DNA of 64,000 bases from Streptomyces seoulensis (GTDB lineage: Bacteria > Actinomycetota > Actinomycetes > Streptomycetales > Streptomycetaceae). Below the pieces are notes generated by a model. The model made no database searches. It saw only the letters and a list, made by a program, of their open reading frames with translations, and was not told the origin of the DNA. The DNA is taken from NCBI RefSeq assembly GCF_004328625.1, contig NZ_CP032229.1, forward strand, positions 5,022,001 to 5,086,000, read 5' to 3'. Of this stretch, positions 16,293 to 27,308 are shown in pieces (position 1 is the first letter of the stretch; each line of letters begins with the position of its first letter). The translations under genes were made by a program, and so were the position numbers.

Positions 16293-16961
16293 TCAGCAGC
16301 CCGAGTCGCTGAAGCCCAGCTTCAGACCGGGCAGCTTGAACACGCCCGCGGTGGTCGCGTAGTTGGTCTGGCGCAGGTTGGCGATGTGCACGGTGTCGGC
16401 CTGCTGCGAGAAGACGCCGATCGGGCCCTTGGCGTTGGCCTTGTCCAGGGTGCTGGCGTCGTTGCCGATCTCGATGCGGTCGAAGGAGGCGTCACCCGAC
16501 AGCTCGGTGGAGTCGGTGGTGAGATCGGTCGCCGTCACCTTCTTGGCGCCCTGGCCCGCCTTGATCAGCAGGTTGGTGCCGCCCAGGTCGACGCTCTGGC
16601 ACAGCTTGGTGAGGGTGGCGTTCTTGATCGCGGAGGTGACGACGAGCACCTGGCCGCCGGTGTCACCCGCGTTCGGGCTGCCGTCCGCCATGTTGTCCAG
16701 GCCGCCGAACTGCTCGAAGCCGGTGCCGGTCAGATCGGTCGCCGTGACGGTGAACGGCATGCCGGAGATGGCGAACTGCACGCCCAGCGCGCCCTCGGCT
16801 GTCAGGATCGCGAGGCCGGCCGCGACGAGGGTCGCGGGGATCGCCAGGACGGCGGCCCGGCGGTACCGGACGCGCCCGCGCCGTACGCCGCCGGCCGGTT
16901 CGGGCGTGGCGGGGGTGGGGTCGGTGGACGAGAGGTCCGGGGACTCCGGGGACGAGGCCAT
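16293..16961 (-). CDS. DUF6230-type membrane-anchored surface protein
   Basis: A 222-aa protein with a disordered acidic/Pro N-terminus, one hydrophobic helix (RAAVLAIPATLVAAGLAILTA, about residues 36-56) and a beta-rich extracellular domain with many Thr/Ser/Asp residues (FAISGMPFTVTATDLTGTGF). Two cysteines (in KLCQS and the C-terminal Cys) could form a disulfide. ATG 16961 is preferred over ATG 16973 because GGGAG lies five bases before it. It is the first gene of a two-gene operon with the DUF6114 gene. Function unknown. Confidence 0.78.
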   Translation of the reverse strand: MASSPESPDLSSTDPTPATPEPAGGVRRGRVRYRRAAVLAIPATLVAAGLAILTAEGALGVQFAISGMPFTVTATDLTGTGFEQFGGLDNMADGSPNAGDTGGQVLVVTSAIKNATLTKLCQSVDLGGTNLLIKAGQGAKKVTATDLTTDSTELSGDASFDRIEIGNDASTLDKANAKGPIGVFSQQADTVHIANLRQTNYATTAGVFKLPGLKLGFSDSGC

Positions 16962-17180
16962 GTCTGCTCCCATGGGCGTAGATCCATGCGGGTTTCAGGT
17001 GGCGCGTTGTCCTGGCGCGGACAAGGGCGACCGCGCGGGCCGCCCCGCCGTCCGGTGTGGACATGAGGATTCCGGCCGGTTACGCGACGGTAGCCTTCTC
17101 GAAAGTTACCGCCGGTTACATTGAAGGGTCAAGGGAGTTGTGAAAAGTGGGTGCCGGCCCTGTGCGGACGGTGCCTCTGA

Positions 17181-18047
<867 letters not shown>

Positions 18048-18066
18048 CCCTCGTTTGAAGGCTCGT

Positions 18067-19011
18067 TCAGCGCCGGCGCAGGCGCGGGACGAGGGCGGCG
18101 GCCGCGGTGACCACCAGCACCGCGGCCGCACCGCCCGCCAGCAACGGAGCCGAGGGACCCGACGTCGTGCGGGTCGCCTCGGCCACCGGCCTGCCGTCGT
18201 CCGGCACGGCGGCGTACGAGGCGTCCTTGCGCGGCACGGGAGTCGAAGCCTCCGCCGAGGGGGACGCCGACGCCGGGTGCGAGGGGTGCGCGGAGGGCGT
18301 CGCCGGCTTCGCGTCCGGTTTCTTGGTGGCCGTGGGCCGCGCGCTGTTCTTGCCGGCCGCCGCAGCGCTCTTGCCCGCGAACACCACGTCGGAGCACGAG
18401 TAGTAGGTGTCCGGCGTGCTGGTGTTCTGCCAGACCGTGTACAGCATCTGACGCCCCGTCCGGTCGGCGGGCAGCGTCGCCTGAAGGTGGTACGCCCCGT
18501 TGCTCAGCGGCGGGTTCTTGAACTCGGCGAACGGGCGGTCCGGCAGGTCGGACCACTTCAGCGGCTTCGCCGGGTCGTAGCCGGGCTTGGTCAAGTACAG
18601 CCGGAACGAACCCTCGTGGGCGATCGTCGAGGCGTACGTGAGGGTCATCCGGGCGCCCGGAGTCAGCCGGGTGGCGGGCCAGTCCGTGCGGGCCAGGTCG
18701 AGCCCCCGGTAGGCGGGCAGGTTCCCGCTGCACAGCTTGCCGTCCGGAATCACCTGCCGGTCACGCCCGTTGACGCCGGGCACCCGCAGGTTGTCCCACG
18801 CCGTGAAGGGGGCCCCGTTGGCCGCGATCGCGGCGCGGCACGCGGCCGACCCGTTGGCGCTGCCACCCCGGGGCGAGCAGGCGTAGACCCGGCTGACCGG
18901 ATCGGTGGGGGCGCCGTGCGCCTGTGCGGTGCCCGCCGTCCACGGCAACAGCAGGAGCGGGGTCGCGGCGGCGGCCGCCAGAGTGCTCAGGCGGGCGGTC
19001 ATCCGAGTCAT
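18067..19011 (-). CDS. AA10 lytic polysaccharide monooxygenase with C-terminal membrane anchor
   Basis: Copper enzyme that oxidatively cleaves chitin or cellulose. The 314-aa protein has a signal peptide ending AQA before His32, the N-terminal copper-brace histidine (HGAPTDPVSRVYACS); the second histidine is in STIAHEGSF. After the catalytic domain come a Ser/Pro/Lys/Ala linker of about 70 residues and a terminal hydrophobic helix plus RLRRR, so it is tethered to the cell surface rather than released. ATG 19011 is chosen because GAGGAG sits 9-10 nt before it and the signal peptide is then normal; longer starts are not. Confidence 0.88.
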   Translation of the reverse strand: MTRMTARLSTLAAAAATPLLLLPWTAGTAQAHGAPTDPVSRVYACSPRGGSANGSAACRAAIAANGAPFTAWDNLRVPGVNGRDRQVIPDGKLCSGNLPAYRGLDLARTDWPATRLTPGARMTLTYASTIAHEGSFRLYLTKPGYDPAKPLKWSDLPDRPFAEFKNPPLSNGAYHLQATLPADRTGRQMLYTVWQNTSTPDTYYSCSDVVFAGKSAAAAGKNSARPTATKKPDAKPATPSAHPSHPASASPSAEASTPVPRKDASYAAVPDDGRPVAEATRTTSGPSAPLLAGGAAAVLVVTAAAALVPRLRRR

Positions 19012-19251
19012 CCGGGACGTCTCCTCGGCGGGGCGGTGAAGGGGGTTCACGTCCCCAATACGGTTGACGGCACTGGGGTGTTCACGCCCACCGACGACCG
19101 AAGAAGTCAATTCACAGACCGCATCGGCTGTTTTTGCCGTCCCCTTCCCGGCCCGGAAATCTTCGCGTAAGCGACGCAGTGCACGCGGAAGGCCCCGGAG
19201 CCGGATATAAGCGGAAGGCCCAGTTCACCCCGGTCGAACAGGGGAGGAAGT

Positions 19252-19287
19252 GTGGAAGAGCACGGAATCTCCATGCGTCCCGCGTGA
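19252..19287 (+). CDS. Possible 11-aa upstream open reading frame before cprB
   Basis: GTG at 19252 follows a strong GGGGAGGAA site and reads MEEHGISMRPA before TGA. It lies 84 bp upstream of the cprB ATG on the same strand. The good ribosome binding site is the only support; it may be chance or a regulatory leader peptide. Confidence 0.25.
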   Translation: MEEHGISMRPA

Positions 19288-19330
19288 CTCCCGTCGCGCC
19301 TGGGTGAGTTATCGTATGCGAGGGGTCAAA

Positions 19331-19352
19331 ACAAACCGCGTGTCCCGTTCGT
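19331..19352 (+). promoter_or_regulatory. Possible ARE-like operator upstream of cprB
   Basis: ACAAACCG (19331-19338) and CCGTTCGT (19345-19352) form an imperfect inverted repeat (6 of 8 pairs) about 20 bp before the cprB start. The left half resembles the half-site bound by gamma-butyrolactone receptor proteins, which commonly repress their own genes. Weak evidence. Confidence 0.35.
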
Positions 19353-19371
19353 GCAGGAGAGGGGTCGGCCG

Positions 19372-20019
19372 ATGGCGAGGCAGTTGCGCGCTGAACAGAC
19401 CCGGACGACGATCATCACGGCCGCGGCCGACCTGTTCGACCGGCAAGGGTATGAATCCACCAGTCTGAGCGACATCGTCGGACACGCGAACGTCACCAAG
19501 GGCGCGCTGTACTTCCACTTCGCCGCCAAGGAGGACCTGGCCCACGCCATCCTCGAACTCCAGTCGGTGGCCGCCCGGCAGGTGGTGACCGAGGTCGAGA
19601 GCCGGGGCTGCTCCTCGCTGGAGGCGCTGATGCGCGCCACGTTCGCGCTCGCCCGCCTCGCCGTGCACGACCCGGTGCCCCGCGCCGGACTCCGCCTGGT
19701 CACCACCAACCTGCCCATGCGGCCACCGCTGCGGCACCCCTTCACCGAGTGGCTGGAGTTCACCTCCCGCAAGCTGCACGGCGCGGTCCGGGACTGCGAT
19801 GTGCACGCCGAACTGGACGCCGGGATCGTCGCCCACTCCCTGGTCTGCTTCTTCGTCGGCACCCGGGTCGCCGGGCGCACCCTGGAACCGCCCGCGCGGC
19901 TGCCCCGCAGGGTCGCCGAGATGTGGTACCTGATGCTCCGCAGCCTGGTCCCGGTGCACCGCCGCCCCCGCTACCTCGCCCTCGCCGCGCAACTGGAGCG
20001 GGAAGCCAGGACCGGCTGA
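19372..20019 (+). CDS. cprB: CprB-like gamma-butyrolactone receptor homologue (TetR family)
   Basis: A 215-aa TetR-type repressor. The N-terminal domain (MARQLRAEQTRTTIITAAAD, then ESTSLSDIVGHANVTKGALY) is nearly identical in pattern to S. coelicolor CprB/ScbR proteins, and the ligand domain keeps DPVPRAGLRLVTTN and the C-terminal AEMWYLMLRSLVP. Such proteins respond to, or descend from receptors for, gamma-butyrolactone signals and control antibiotic production and development. ATG 19372 follows GGAGAGGGG. The neighbouring ARMT1-type gene and geosmin synthase match the S. coelicolor order as I remember it. No butyrolactone synthase gene is nearby. Confidence 0.88.
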   Translation: MARQLRAEQTRTTIITAAADLFDRQGYESTSLSDIVGHANVTKGALYFHFAAKEDLAHAILELQSVAARQVVTEVESRGCSSLEALMRATFALARLAVHDPVPRAGLRLVTTNLPMRPPLRHPFTEWLEFTSRKLHGAVRDCDVHAELDAGIVAHSLVCFFVGTRVAGRTLEPPARLPRRVAEMWYLMLRSLVPVHRRPRYLALAAQLEREARTG

Positions 20020-20040
20020 CCTGCGGGGTACGGTGACGGC

Positions 20041-21243
20041 ATGTCCGACGCCGCCCCCACCGCGCCCGTCATCCGCGCCGACGCACCCGGCTCCTTCCCG
20101 CACCGCACGCTGGCCGAACGGCACCCCGCGATCATTCGTCAGGTCCGCGCCGGCCTCCCCTACGAGCCCCCGCAGCGGCGCGCCCTGGACGCCCTGCTGG
20201 AGAACTGCACCGAGGGCGTGATCGAACCCCTTCCCGCCGACGCCCCCGACCGCGCCCGCTGGGTGAGCTGGGGCATGGACACCTACGCGGGGCAGTCCTG
20301 GTTCGACGTGCCGTGGCTGTGGGCCGAGAGCTACTTCTACCGCCTCCTGCTCGACGCCGTCGGCTTCTTCGGCCCCGGCGCCTGGCATGGTGTCGACCCG
20401 TTCCGCCCCTCCAAGACCGGCGAACTCGACTCCGCCGAGACCGGCGCCGAGCTGTCCGCGCTCGACCAACTCCGGGACCGCCCGGCCGACGAACGCAATT
20501 GCGCGCTGTTGAGCGGCTCTTTGTGGGGCAACCGCGCCGACCTCAGCTTCCAGCTGTCCTCGGAGGGCGGTGAGCAGGGCGAAGCGGCCCCCGGACTGGT
20601 CGCCGACGACAGCGACCTCCTCTGGACACTGCTCCCGCCCGGCGGCACCGGCACCCTGTGCCTGGTCGCGGACAACGCCGGCCGCGAACTCGTCCCCGAC
20701 CTGCTGCTGATCGCCGCGCTCCTCACCGAGCCCCGCGTCGGCCGCGCGGTCCTGCACCTCAAACCGACCCCGTACTACGTCTCCGACGCCACCACCGCCG
20801 ACGTCATCGACGCGCTGCACCGCCTGCGCGCGGCCGGCGGTCTGGCGGCCGAGTACGGCGACACGCTCTGGTCGGCCCTGGGCGACGGCCGCCTGGTCCT
20901 GCACGCCCACCCCTTCTCCTGCTCGCCGCTGCCCTACGCCGACATGCCGGACGACCTCCGCGCCGACTTCGCGGCGGCCGCCCTCACCCTGTTCAAGGGC
21001 GACCTCAACTACCGCCGCCTGGTGGGCGACCGCTACTGGCCCGCCATCACGCCCTTCGACGAGGTGACCGCCTACTTCCCCGGCCCGGTGGCCGCGCTGC
21101 GCACCCTCAAGTCCGAGGTGATCACCGGGCTCTCCCCGGCCACCGAGGCCGCGCTGGACAAGGCGGAGGGGAAGAAGTGGCTCACCAGCGGCACCCACGC
21201 CCTCATCCAGGTCAACCCGTCAGCCGGCCCGGACGGGCAGTGA
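20041..21243 (+). CDS. DUF89/ARMT1-family damage-control phosphatase-like protein
   Basis: A 400-aa protein of the DUF89 (ARMT1) metal-dependent phosphatase family. Visible landmarks are WFDVPWLWAESYFYRLLL near residue 82, the diagnostic metal-binding LVADNAGRELVPDLLLIAAL near 210, and CSPLPYADMP and FKGDLNYRRLVGDRYW near 290-330. Family members dephosphorylate reactive sugar phosphates; the substrate here is unknown. TACGGT lies seven bases before ATG 20041 and no ribosome binding site is seen, hinting at a leaderless start. It follows cprB by 21 bp, and its 3' end overlaps the convergent P450 gene by 24 bp. Confidence 0.85.
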   Translation: MSDAAPTAPVIRADAPGSFPHRTLAERHPAIIRQVRAGLPYEPPQRRALDALLENCTEGVIEPLPADAPDRARWVSWGMDTYAGQSWFDVPWLWAESYFYRLLLDAVGFFGPGAWHGVDPFRPSKTGELDSAETGAELSALDQLRDRPADERNCALLSGSLWGNRADLSFQLSSEGGEQGEAAPGLVADDSDLLWTLLPPGGTGTLCLVADNAGRELVPDLLLIAALLTEPRVGRAVLHLKPTPYYVSDATTADVIDALHRLRAAGGLAAEYGDTLWSALGDGRLVLHAHPFSCSPLPYADMPDDLRADFAAAALTLFKGDLNYRRLVGDRYWPAITPFDEVTAYFPGPVAALRTLKSEVITGLSPATEAALDKAEGKKWLTSGTHALIQVNPSAGPDGQ

Positions 21244-22323
21244 CGCGACCCCGTCGGTGACGCCGGAGCCGGAGGACAGCACCGGCCCGGCGAGCCGCAG
21301 CTCCGGCAGCGCGCGCAGCACCTCCTCGTGGAGGACGCGCAATTGCAGTCGGGCGAAGTCGGCGCCCAGACAGAGGTGCGGGCCCGCGCCGAGCGAGAGG
21401 TGTGGGTTGGGTGTGCGGGCCAGGTCCAGCCGGGCGGGGTCGGTGAAGACCCGGTCGTCCCGGTGGGCGGCCGTGAGCGAGACGATCACCGTGTCACCGC
21501 GCCGGATGCGCCGGCCGGAGAGTTCGGTGTCCGTGGCGGCGGTGCGACGGAGGCTGAGCAGGGGCGGCCGCAGTCGGAGCAACTCCTCTATCGCGGCGCC
21601 GAGTTCCGCCGTTCCGTCGCGCAGGCTCCGGTACACCTCGGGGTGTTCCGCCAGCAGCGCGAGTCCGCCCGCCGCCGCGTCGCGCATGGGGGCCAGGCCG
21701 GTGGTCAGGAGGAGGGGGACGAGCATCCGAAGCTCGTCCGAGGTGAGTCGGGCGTTGTGGGCGAGCGCCGTGACAAGGTCGTCGTCCGGGTAGCGGCGGC
21801 GGTGGACGATCAGGTGAGGGGCGTACCCGGCCATGTCGTCCAGGGCCCGCGGGCCGGTCCAGCCGGCCAGGCGGCGCCGGTCGGCGTGCGGGATGCCCAG
21901 CAGGTCGGCCAGGTTGAGCGCGGTGTACGGGTCGGACACGGCGCCGGCGAGGTCGAGGACGCCGTCGGAGGCGCGGGCCGTGTCCAGGGCCCGGGTGAGC
22001 AGGGTGCGGGCGCGCTCGCGGGCGGTCTCGGTGAAGCGCCGGACGCGCTCGGGGGTGAGGGCGCGTGCCGCGTGGTCTCTGAGGCGGGTGTGCTGGGGCG
22101 GGTCCTGGTGGGACAGCAGCCGTCTCAGGAGCGGGAGTTCACCGGGTCCGGGGAGGGAGGAGTACGTCGTCGGGTCTTCGAGTACGCGAAGGGCGTCGGC
22201 GTGCCGGGTCACCGCCCAGAAACCGGCGCCGGGCGGGTCGTCCGCCGTGCCGGGCTCGTCCTGCCAGGACACCGGGGCGGGGGCGTGCGGTAATCGGTGC
22301 CGGGGAGGCGGGGTGGGGATCAT
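21220..22323 (-). CDS. Atypical cytochrome P450
   Basis: A heme monooxygenase-like protein of 367 aa. It keeps the K-helix ExxR (EELLRLRPP) and the heme cysteine loop GAGPHLCLGADFARLQL. The usual Phe at the start of the heme loop is Leu (LSLGAG), and the I-helix oxygen-activation motif AGxxT is replaced by LLLTTGLAPMRDA, lacking the acid-alcohol pair. ATG 22323 gives a normal, slightly short P450; longer in-frame starts run through the divergent promoter region. It is divergent from geosmin synthase by 236 bp and overlaps the ARMT1-type gene end. A role in modifying terpenoids is only a positional guess. Confidence 0.82.
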   Translation of the reverse strand: MIPTPPPRHRLPHAPAPVSWQDEPGTADDPPGAGFWAVTRHADALRVLEDPTTYSSLPGPGELPLLRRLLSHQDPPQHTRLRDHAARALTPERVRRFTETARERARTLLTRALDTARASDGVLDLAGAVSDPYTALNLADLLGIPHADRRRLAGWTGPRALDDMAGYAPHLIVHRRRYPDDDLVTALAHNARLTSDELRMLVPLLLTTGLAPMRDAAAGGLALLAEHPEVYRSLRDGTAELGAAIEELLRLRPPLLSLRRTAATDTELSGRRIRRGDTVIVSLTAAHRDDRVFTDPARLDLARTPNPHLSLGAGPHLCLGADFARLQLRVLHEEVLRALPELRLAGPVLSSGSGVTDGVASLPVRAG

Positions 22324-24719
<2,396 letters not shown>

Positions 24720-24737
24720 CGGCACCCCGCGGCCCCC

Positions 24738-24767
24738 GGGCGACCACGGGAAACCCGGTGGTCGCCC
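24738..24767. terminator. Terminator hairpin after geosmin synthase
   Basis: GGGCGACCAC (24738-24747) pairs with GTGGTCGCCC (24758-24767), with an inner GGG/CCC around AAA. Confidence 0.75.
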
Positions 24768-24821
24768 CCTGTCCCGCGCGTCATGATGGCCGTACGCCCA
24801 CGACCACACCCGGAGGCCCGG

Positions 24822-25946
24822 ATGACCGGCAGCACGCCCGCGATCTTCACCGCCGAGGACTACCGCGCCCGGATGGCGCGCGCGGCCGGCGCCGCCGCCG
24901 AGGCGGGGCTCGGGGGGCTGCTCGTGGCGCCGGGACCGGATCTCGTCTGGCTCACCGGGTACGCGCCTCCGGTCACCGAGCGGCTCACCCTGCTCGTCCT
25001 CGTGCCCGGCCGCGAACCCGTGCTCGTGGTGCCCGCGCTGGAGGCGCCCGACGCCGAGCGGGCCGTCGGCGCCCCCGCGCTCACCCTGCTGAAGTGGACC
25101 GACGGCGAGGACCCGCACTCCCTCACCGCCGAGCTGCTCGACCCCAAGGGCGGCGTCGGCGTCAGCGACAACGCGTGGGCGCTGCATCTGCTCGCCCTCC
25201 AGCGGGTCCTGCCGGACCTCAGGTGCGCCGCGCTCACCGACGCGCTGCCCATGCTGCGTGCCGTCAAGGACGCGGCCGAGCTGGAACTGCTCGCCGCCGC
25301 CGGGGCCGCGGCCGACGCCGCCTTCGAGGAGATCCGCCTGCTGCCCTTCGCCGGGCGGCGCGAGGACGAGGTGGGGCGCGACCTCGCCGATCTGCTGCGC
25401 CGCTTCGGCCACTCCCAGGTGGACTTCACCATCGTCGGCTCCGGTCCCAACGGCGCCAACCCGCACCACGAGGTCGGGGAGCGGGTCATCCAGCGGGGCG
25501 ACATGGTCGTGCTCGACTTCGGCGGGCTCAAGGACGGCTACGGCTCCGACACCACACGCACGGTCCACGTGGGCGAGCCGACCGAGGAGGAGCGCCGGGT
25601 GCACGACGTGGTGCGGGCCGCGCAGGAGGCCGGGTTCCGGGCCGTCCGGCCGGGCGCCACCTGCCAGGACGTCGACCGTGCCGCCCGCGCGGTGATCGAG
25701 GACGCGGGGTACGGGCCGTACTTCATCCACCGCACCGGGCACGGCATCGGCGTCACCACCCACGAGCCGCCGTACATGATCGAGGGCGAGGAACAGCCGC
25801 TCGTGCCCGGCATGTGCTTCTCGGTCGAACCCGGCATCTACCTGCCCGGCCGGTTCGGGGTCCGGATCGAGGACATCGTGACGGTGACGGAGGACGGTGG
25901 ACGCCGCCTGAACAACACCACCCGTGAGATGGTCGTGGTGGACTGA
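24822..25946 (+). CDS. M24-family metallopeptidase (Xaa-Pro aminopeptidase/dipeptidase type)
   Basis: Cytoplasmic creatinase-fold peptidase of 374 aa that releases N-terminal residues next to proline. The dinuclear metal ligands are visible: Asp in MVVLDFGG, Asp in GSDTTRT, His in RTGHGIGV, Glu in VEPGIYLP and Glu in RIEDIVTV. The N-terminal domain (LVAPGPDLVWLTGYAPP) is also typical. ATG 24822 follows CGGAGG at good distance; the upstream in-frame ATG at 24783 lies at the edge of the terminator region. The APH-like gene follows after 55 bp. Confidence 0.9.
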   Translation: MTGSTPAIFTAEDYRARMARAAGAAAEAGLGGLLVAPGPDLVWLTGYAPPVTERLTLLVLVPGREPVLVVPALEAPDAERAVGAPALTLLKWTDGEDPHSLTAELLDPKGGVGVSDNAWALHLLALQRVLPDLRCAALTDALPMLRAVKDAAELELLAAAGAAADAAFEEIRLLPFAGRREDEVGRDLADLLRRFGHSQVDFTIVGSGPNGANPHHEVGERVIQRGDMVVLDFGGLKDGYGSDTTRTVHVGEPTEEERRVHDVVRAAQEAGFRAVRPGATCQDVDRAARAVIEDAGYGPYFIHRTGHGIGVTTHEPPYMIEGEEQPLVPGMCFSVEPGIYLPGRFGVRIEDIVTVTEDGGRRLNNTTREMVVVD

Positions 25947-26001
25947 CCAGACCCAGGCGGCGACCTCCGCGACGACCCTCCCGAACGGCGAGACACGACC
26001 C

Positions 26002-26913
26002 ATGACCCGGCCCCCGACCCCCACCCCGGACACCGTGCGCGCACTGGTCCGCTCGCTGCTCAGGAGCGGTCCGGCCAACGGGCCCGAGGTACGGCCCGTC
26101 GCGCCGGAGCACCCGTACACCTGGTGGGTCGGGACCCGGTACGTGCTGCGGCTCGCGCCCGACCGCGAGGCGTCCGTGCGGCTGCGGCGCGAGACGCGGC
26201 TGCGGGATCTGGTGCGGCCGCACGTGCCCGTCGTCGTGCCGTCGGGGGTGGCGCACGGCGACTGGACGCCCGGACTCGCCTGCACGCTCGACGCGAGGCT
26301 GCCGGGCGACTACGGCGGCGGGCTCGAGGTGTCCGCGCTCGGGGAGGCCGACCTCGCGGGGCTGTTCACCGGGCTGCGCGCGGTCCCGGTGCGGCAGGCC
26401 GAGACGCTCGGGGTGCCGCGTGCGGCTCCGCGCTCGCTGGGGGCGCTGCGCCGTATCGCCGCCCACGCGGCCGAACGTCTCGCCGCCGCCGACGAGTTCG
26501 ACGCGGGGCGGCTGCGCCAGCTCACGCCGTCCGGGGCCGCGCAGCTCGCCGCGCAGGCGGGCTCGGCCGTCCTCACCCACCACCGGCTCACCGACGACCA
26601 CGTCATGATCAGCGCCGACGGCCGGGTCCGCGCGGTCCTGGACTGGACCGGCGCGGCCCTCGGCGACCCGGCCGAGGACATCGCCGCCCTCGCCACCTCG
26701 GTCGGCGCCCCCGCCGCCGTCCGCGCCGCCACCCTCGCCGGGTACGGCCCCCGCCCCTGCCTCCGCGGCCTCTGGCTCGCCCGCTGCGACACCGTGATCG
26801 CCCTGACCGAACACCTGGACACCCCGTCGGCGGGACCCCTGCACGCGGCCCTCCTCCGGGCCTGGGAGCCGATCATGCTGGAGCGGGTGACGGAGCTGAA
26901 GGACGAGGAGTAG
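26002..26913 (+). CDS. Aminoglycoside-phosphotransferase-like kinase
   Basis: A 303-aa protein of the APH/choline-kinase superfamily. The catalytic loop appears as LTHHRLTDDHVMISADGRV, followed by AVLDWTGAALGDPAEDIAAL with the DW metal-binding Asp. The catalytic loop is degenerate: the usual HGD is HRL, so activity is uncertain. ATG 26002 is used because the N-terminus then starts close to the fold; a longer frame from 25924 would overlap the peptidase end. Likely substrates are small metabolites; no resistance role can be claimed. Confidence 0.72.
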   Translation: MTRPPTPTPDTVRALVRSLLRSGPANGPEVRPVAPEHPYTWWVGTRYVLRLAPDREASVRLRRETRLRDLVRPHVPVVVPSGVAHGDWTPGLACTLDARLPGDYGGGLEVSALGEADLAGLFTGLRAVPVRQAETLGVPRAAPRSLGALRRIAAHAAERLAAADEFDAGRLRQLTPSGAAQLAAQAGSAVLTHHRLTDDHVMISADGRVRAVLDWTGAALGDPAEDIAALATSVGAPAAVRAATLAGYGPRPCLRGLWLARCDTVIALTEHLDTPSAGPLHAALLRAWEPIMLERVTELKDEE

Positions 26914-27308
26914 GGGGCTCGGCGGGGCTCGGGCGCGCGGCGTGTGAGCCCGTGCCTAGGTCCGAACCCGCGCCTCAAGCTCGGGCTCCGAGCCCGGCCC
27001 GCGGCCCCGCGCCCGTGCCACGAGCCCGCGCCTCAAGCTCGGGCTCCGAGCCCCGGCCCGCGCCCTGCGTCCAAGGCCCGGACCGTGTCTCAGGCCCGCG
27101 CCCCGGGACCAAGCCCTGAGCGCAAGCCCGCGCCTGGCGTCCCGGGCCCAAGCCCGCGCTCCGGGCCCACGCCCGCGCCCTGCCTCCCGGACGCAAGCCC
27201 GCGTCCTGCCCGACCAAGGCGCGCCCAGGGCGCGGGCACCCCACGCTGCCGGGCCCGCCCCCAGCAGACCCCGCCACGGCCGGCCCAACCCGCCAAGCCG
27301 GCGGCAGC
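26914..27308. repeat. 395-bp GC-rich degenerate repeat tract between two converging genes
   Basis: No real gene seen. A 29-bp direct repeat occurs at 26967-26995 and 27025-27053 (58 bp apart), each able to fold as GCTCGG-gct-CCGAGC. The rest, to about 27200, is built of variants of AAGCCCGCGCC. Open frames here on either strand give monotonous Gly/Pro/Ala/Arg translations and are artefacts of the repeat. It lies between the APH-like gene end and treZ end and may act as a transcription barrier. Confidence 0.65.

Larger units (their letters stand above)
19012..19371. other. 360-bp divergent regulatory region between LPMO gene and cprB
   Basis: Holds two copies of GCGGAAGGCCC (19185-19195 and 19211-19221), a possible 11-codon upstream frame (19252-19287) with GGGGAGGAA before it, and a cprB-proximal dyad at 19331-19352. 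Other parts show nothing recognisable. Confidence 0.4.

Noticed and set aside
19250..19468. 72-codon frame overlapping the cprB start
   Set aside because: Overlaps the cprB N-terminus out of frame and has Arg/Ser-biased composition; the shorter 11-codon frame is at least compatible with a leader role.
27090..27296. Small Gly/Arg-rich frames in the repeat tract
   Set aside because: Their repetitive translation simply reflects the DNA repeats, with no ribosome binding site.
26914..27308. A CRISPR array in the repeat tract
   Set aside because: Only two exact 29-bp copies, the spacing sequence is itself repeat-like, and no cas genes are present.
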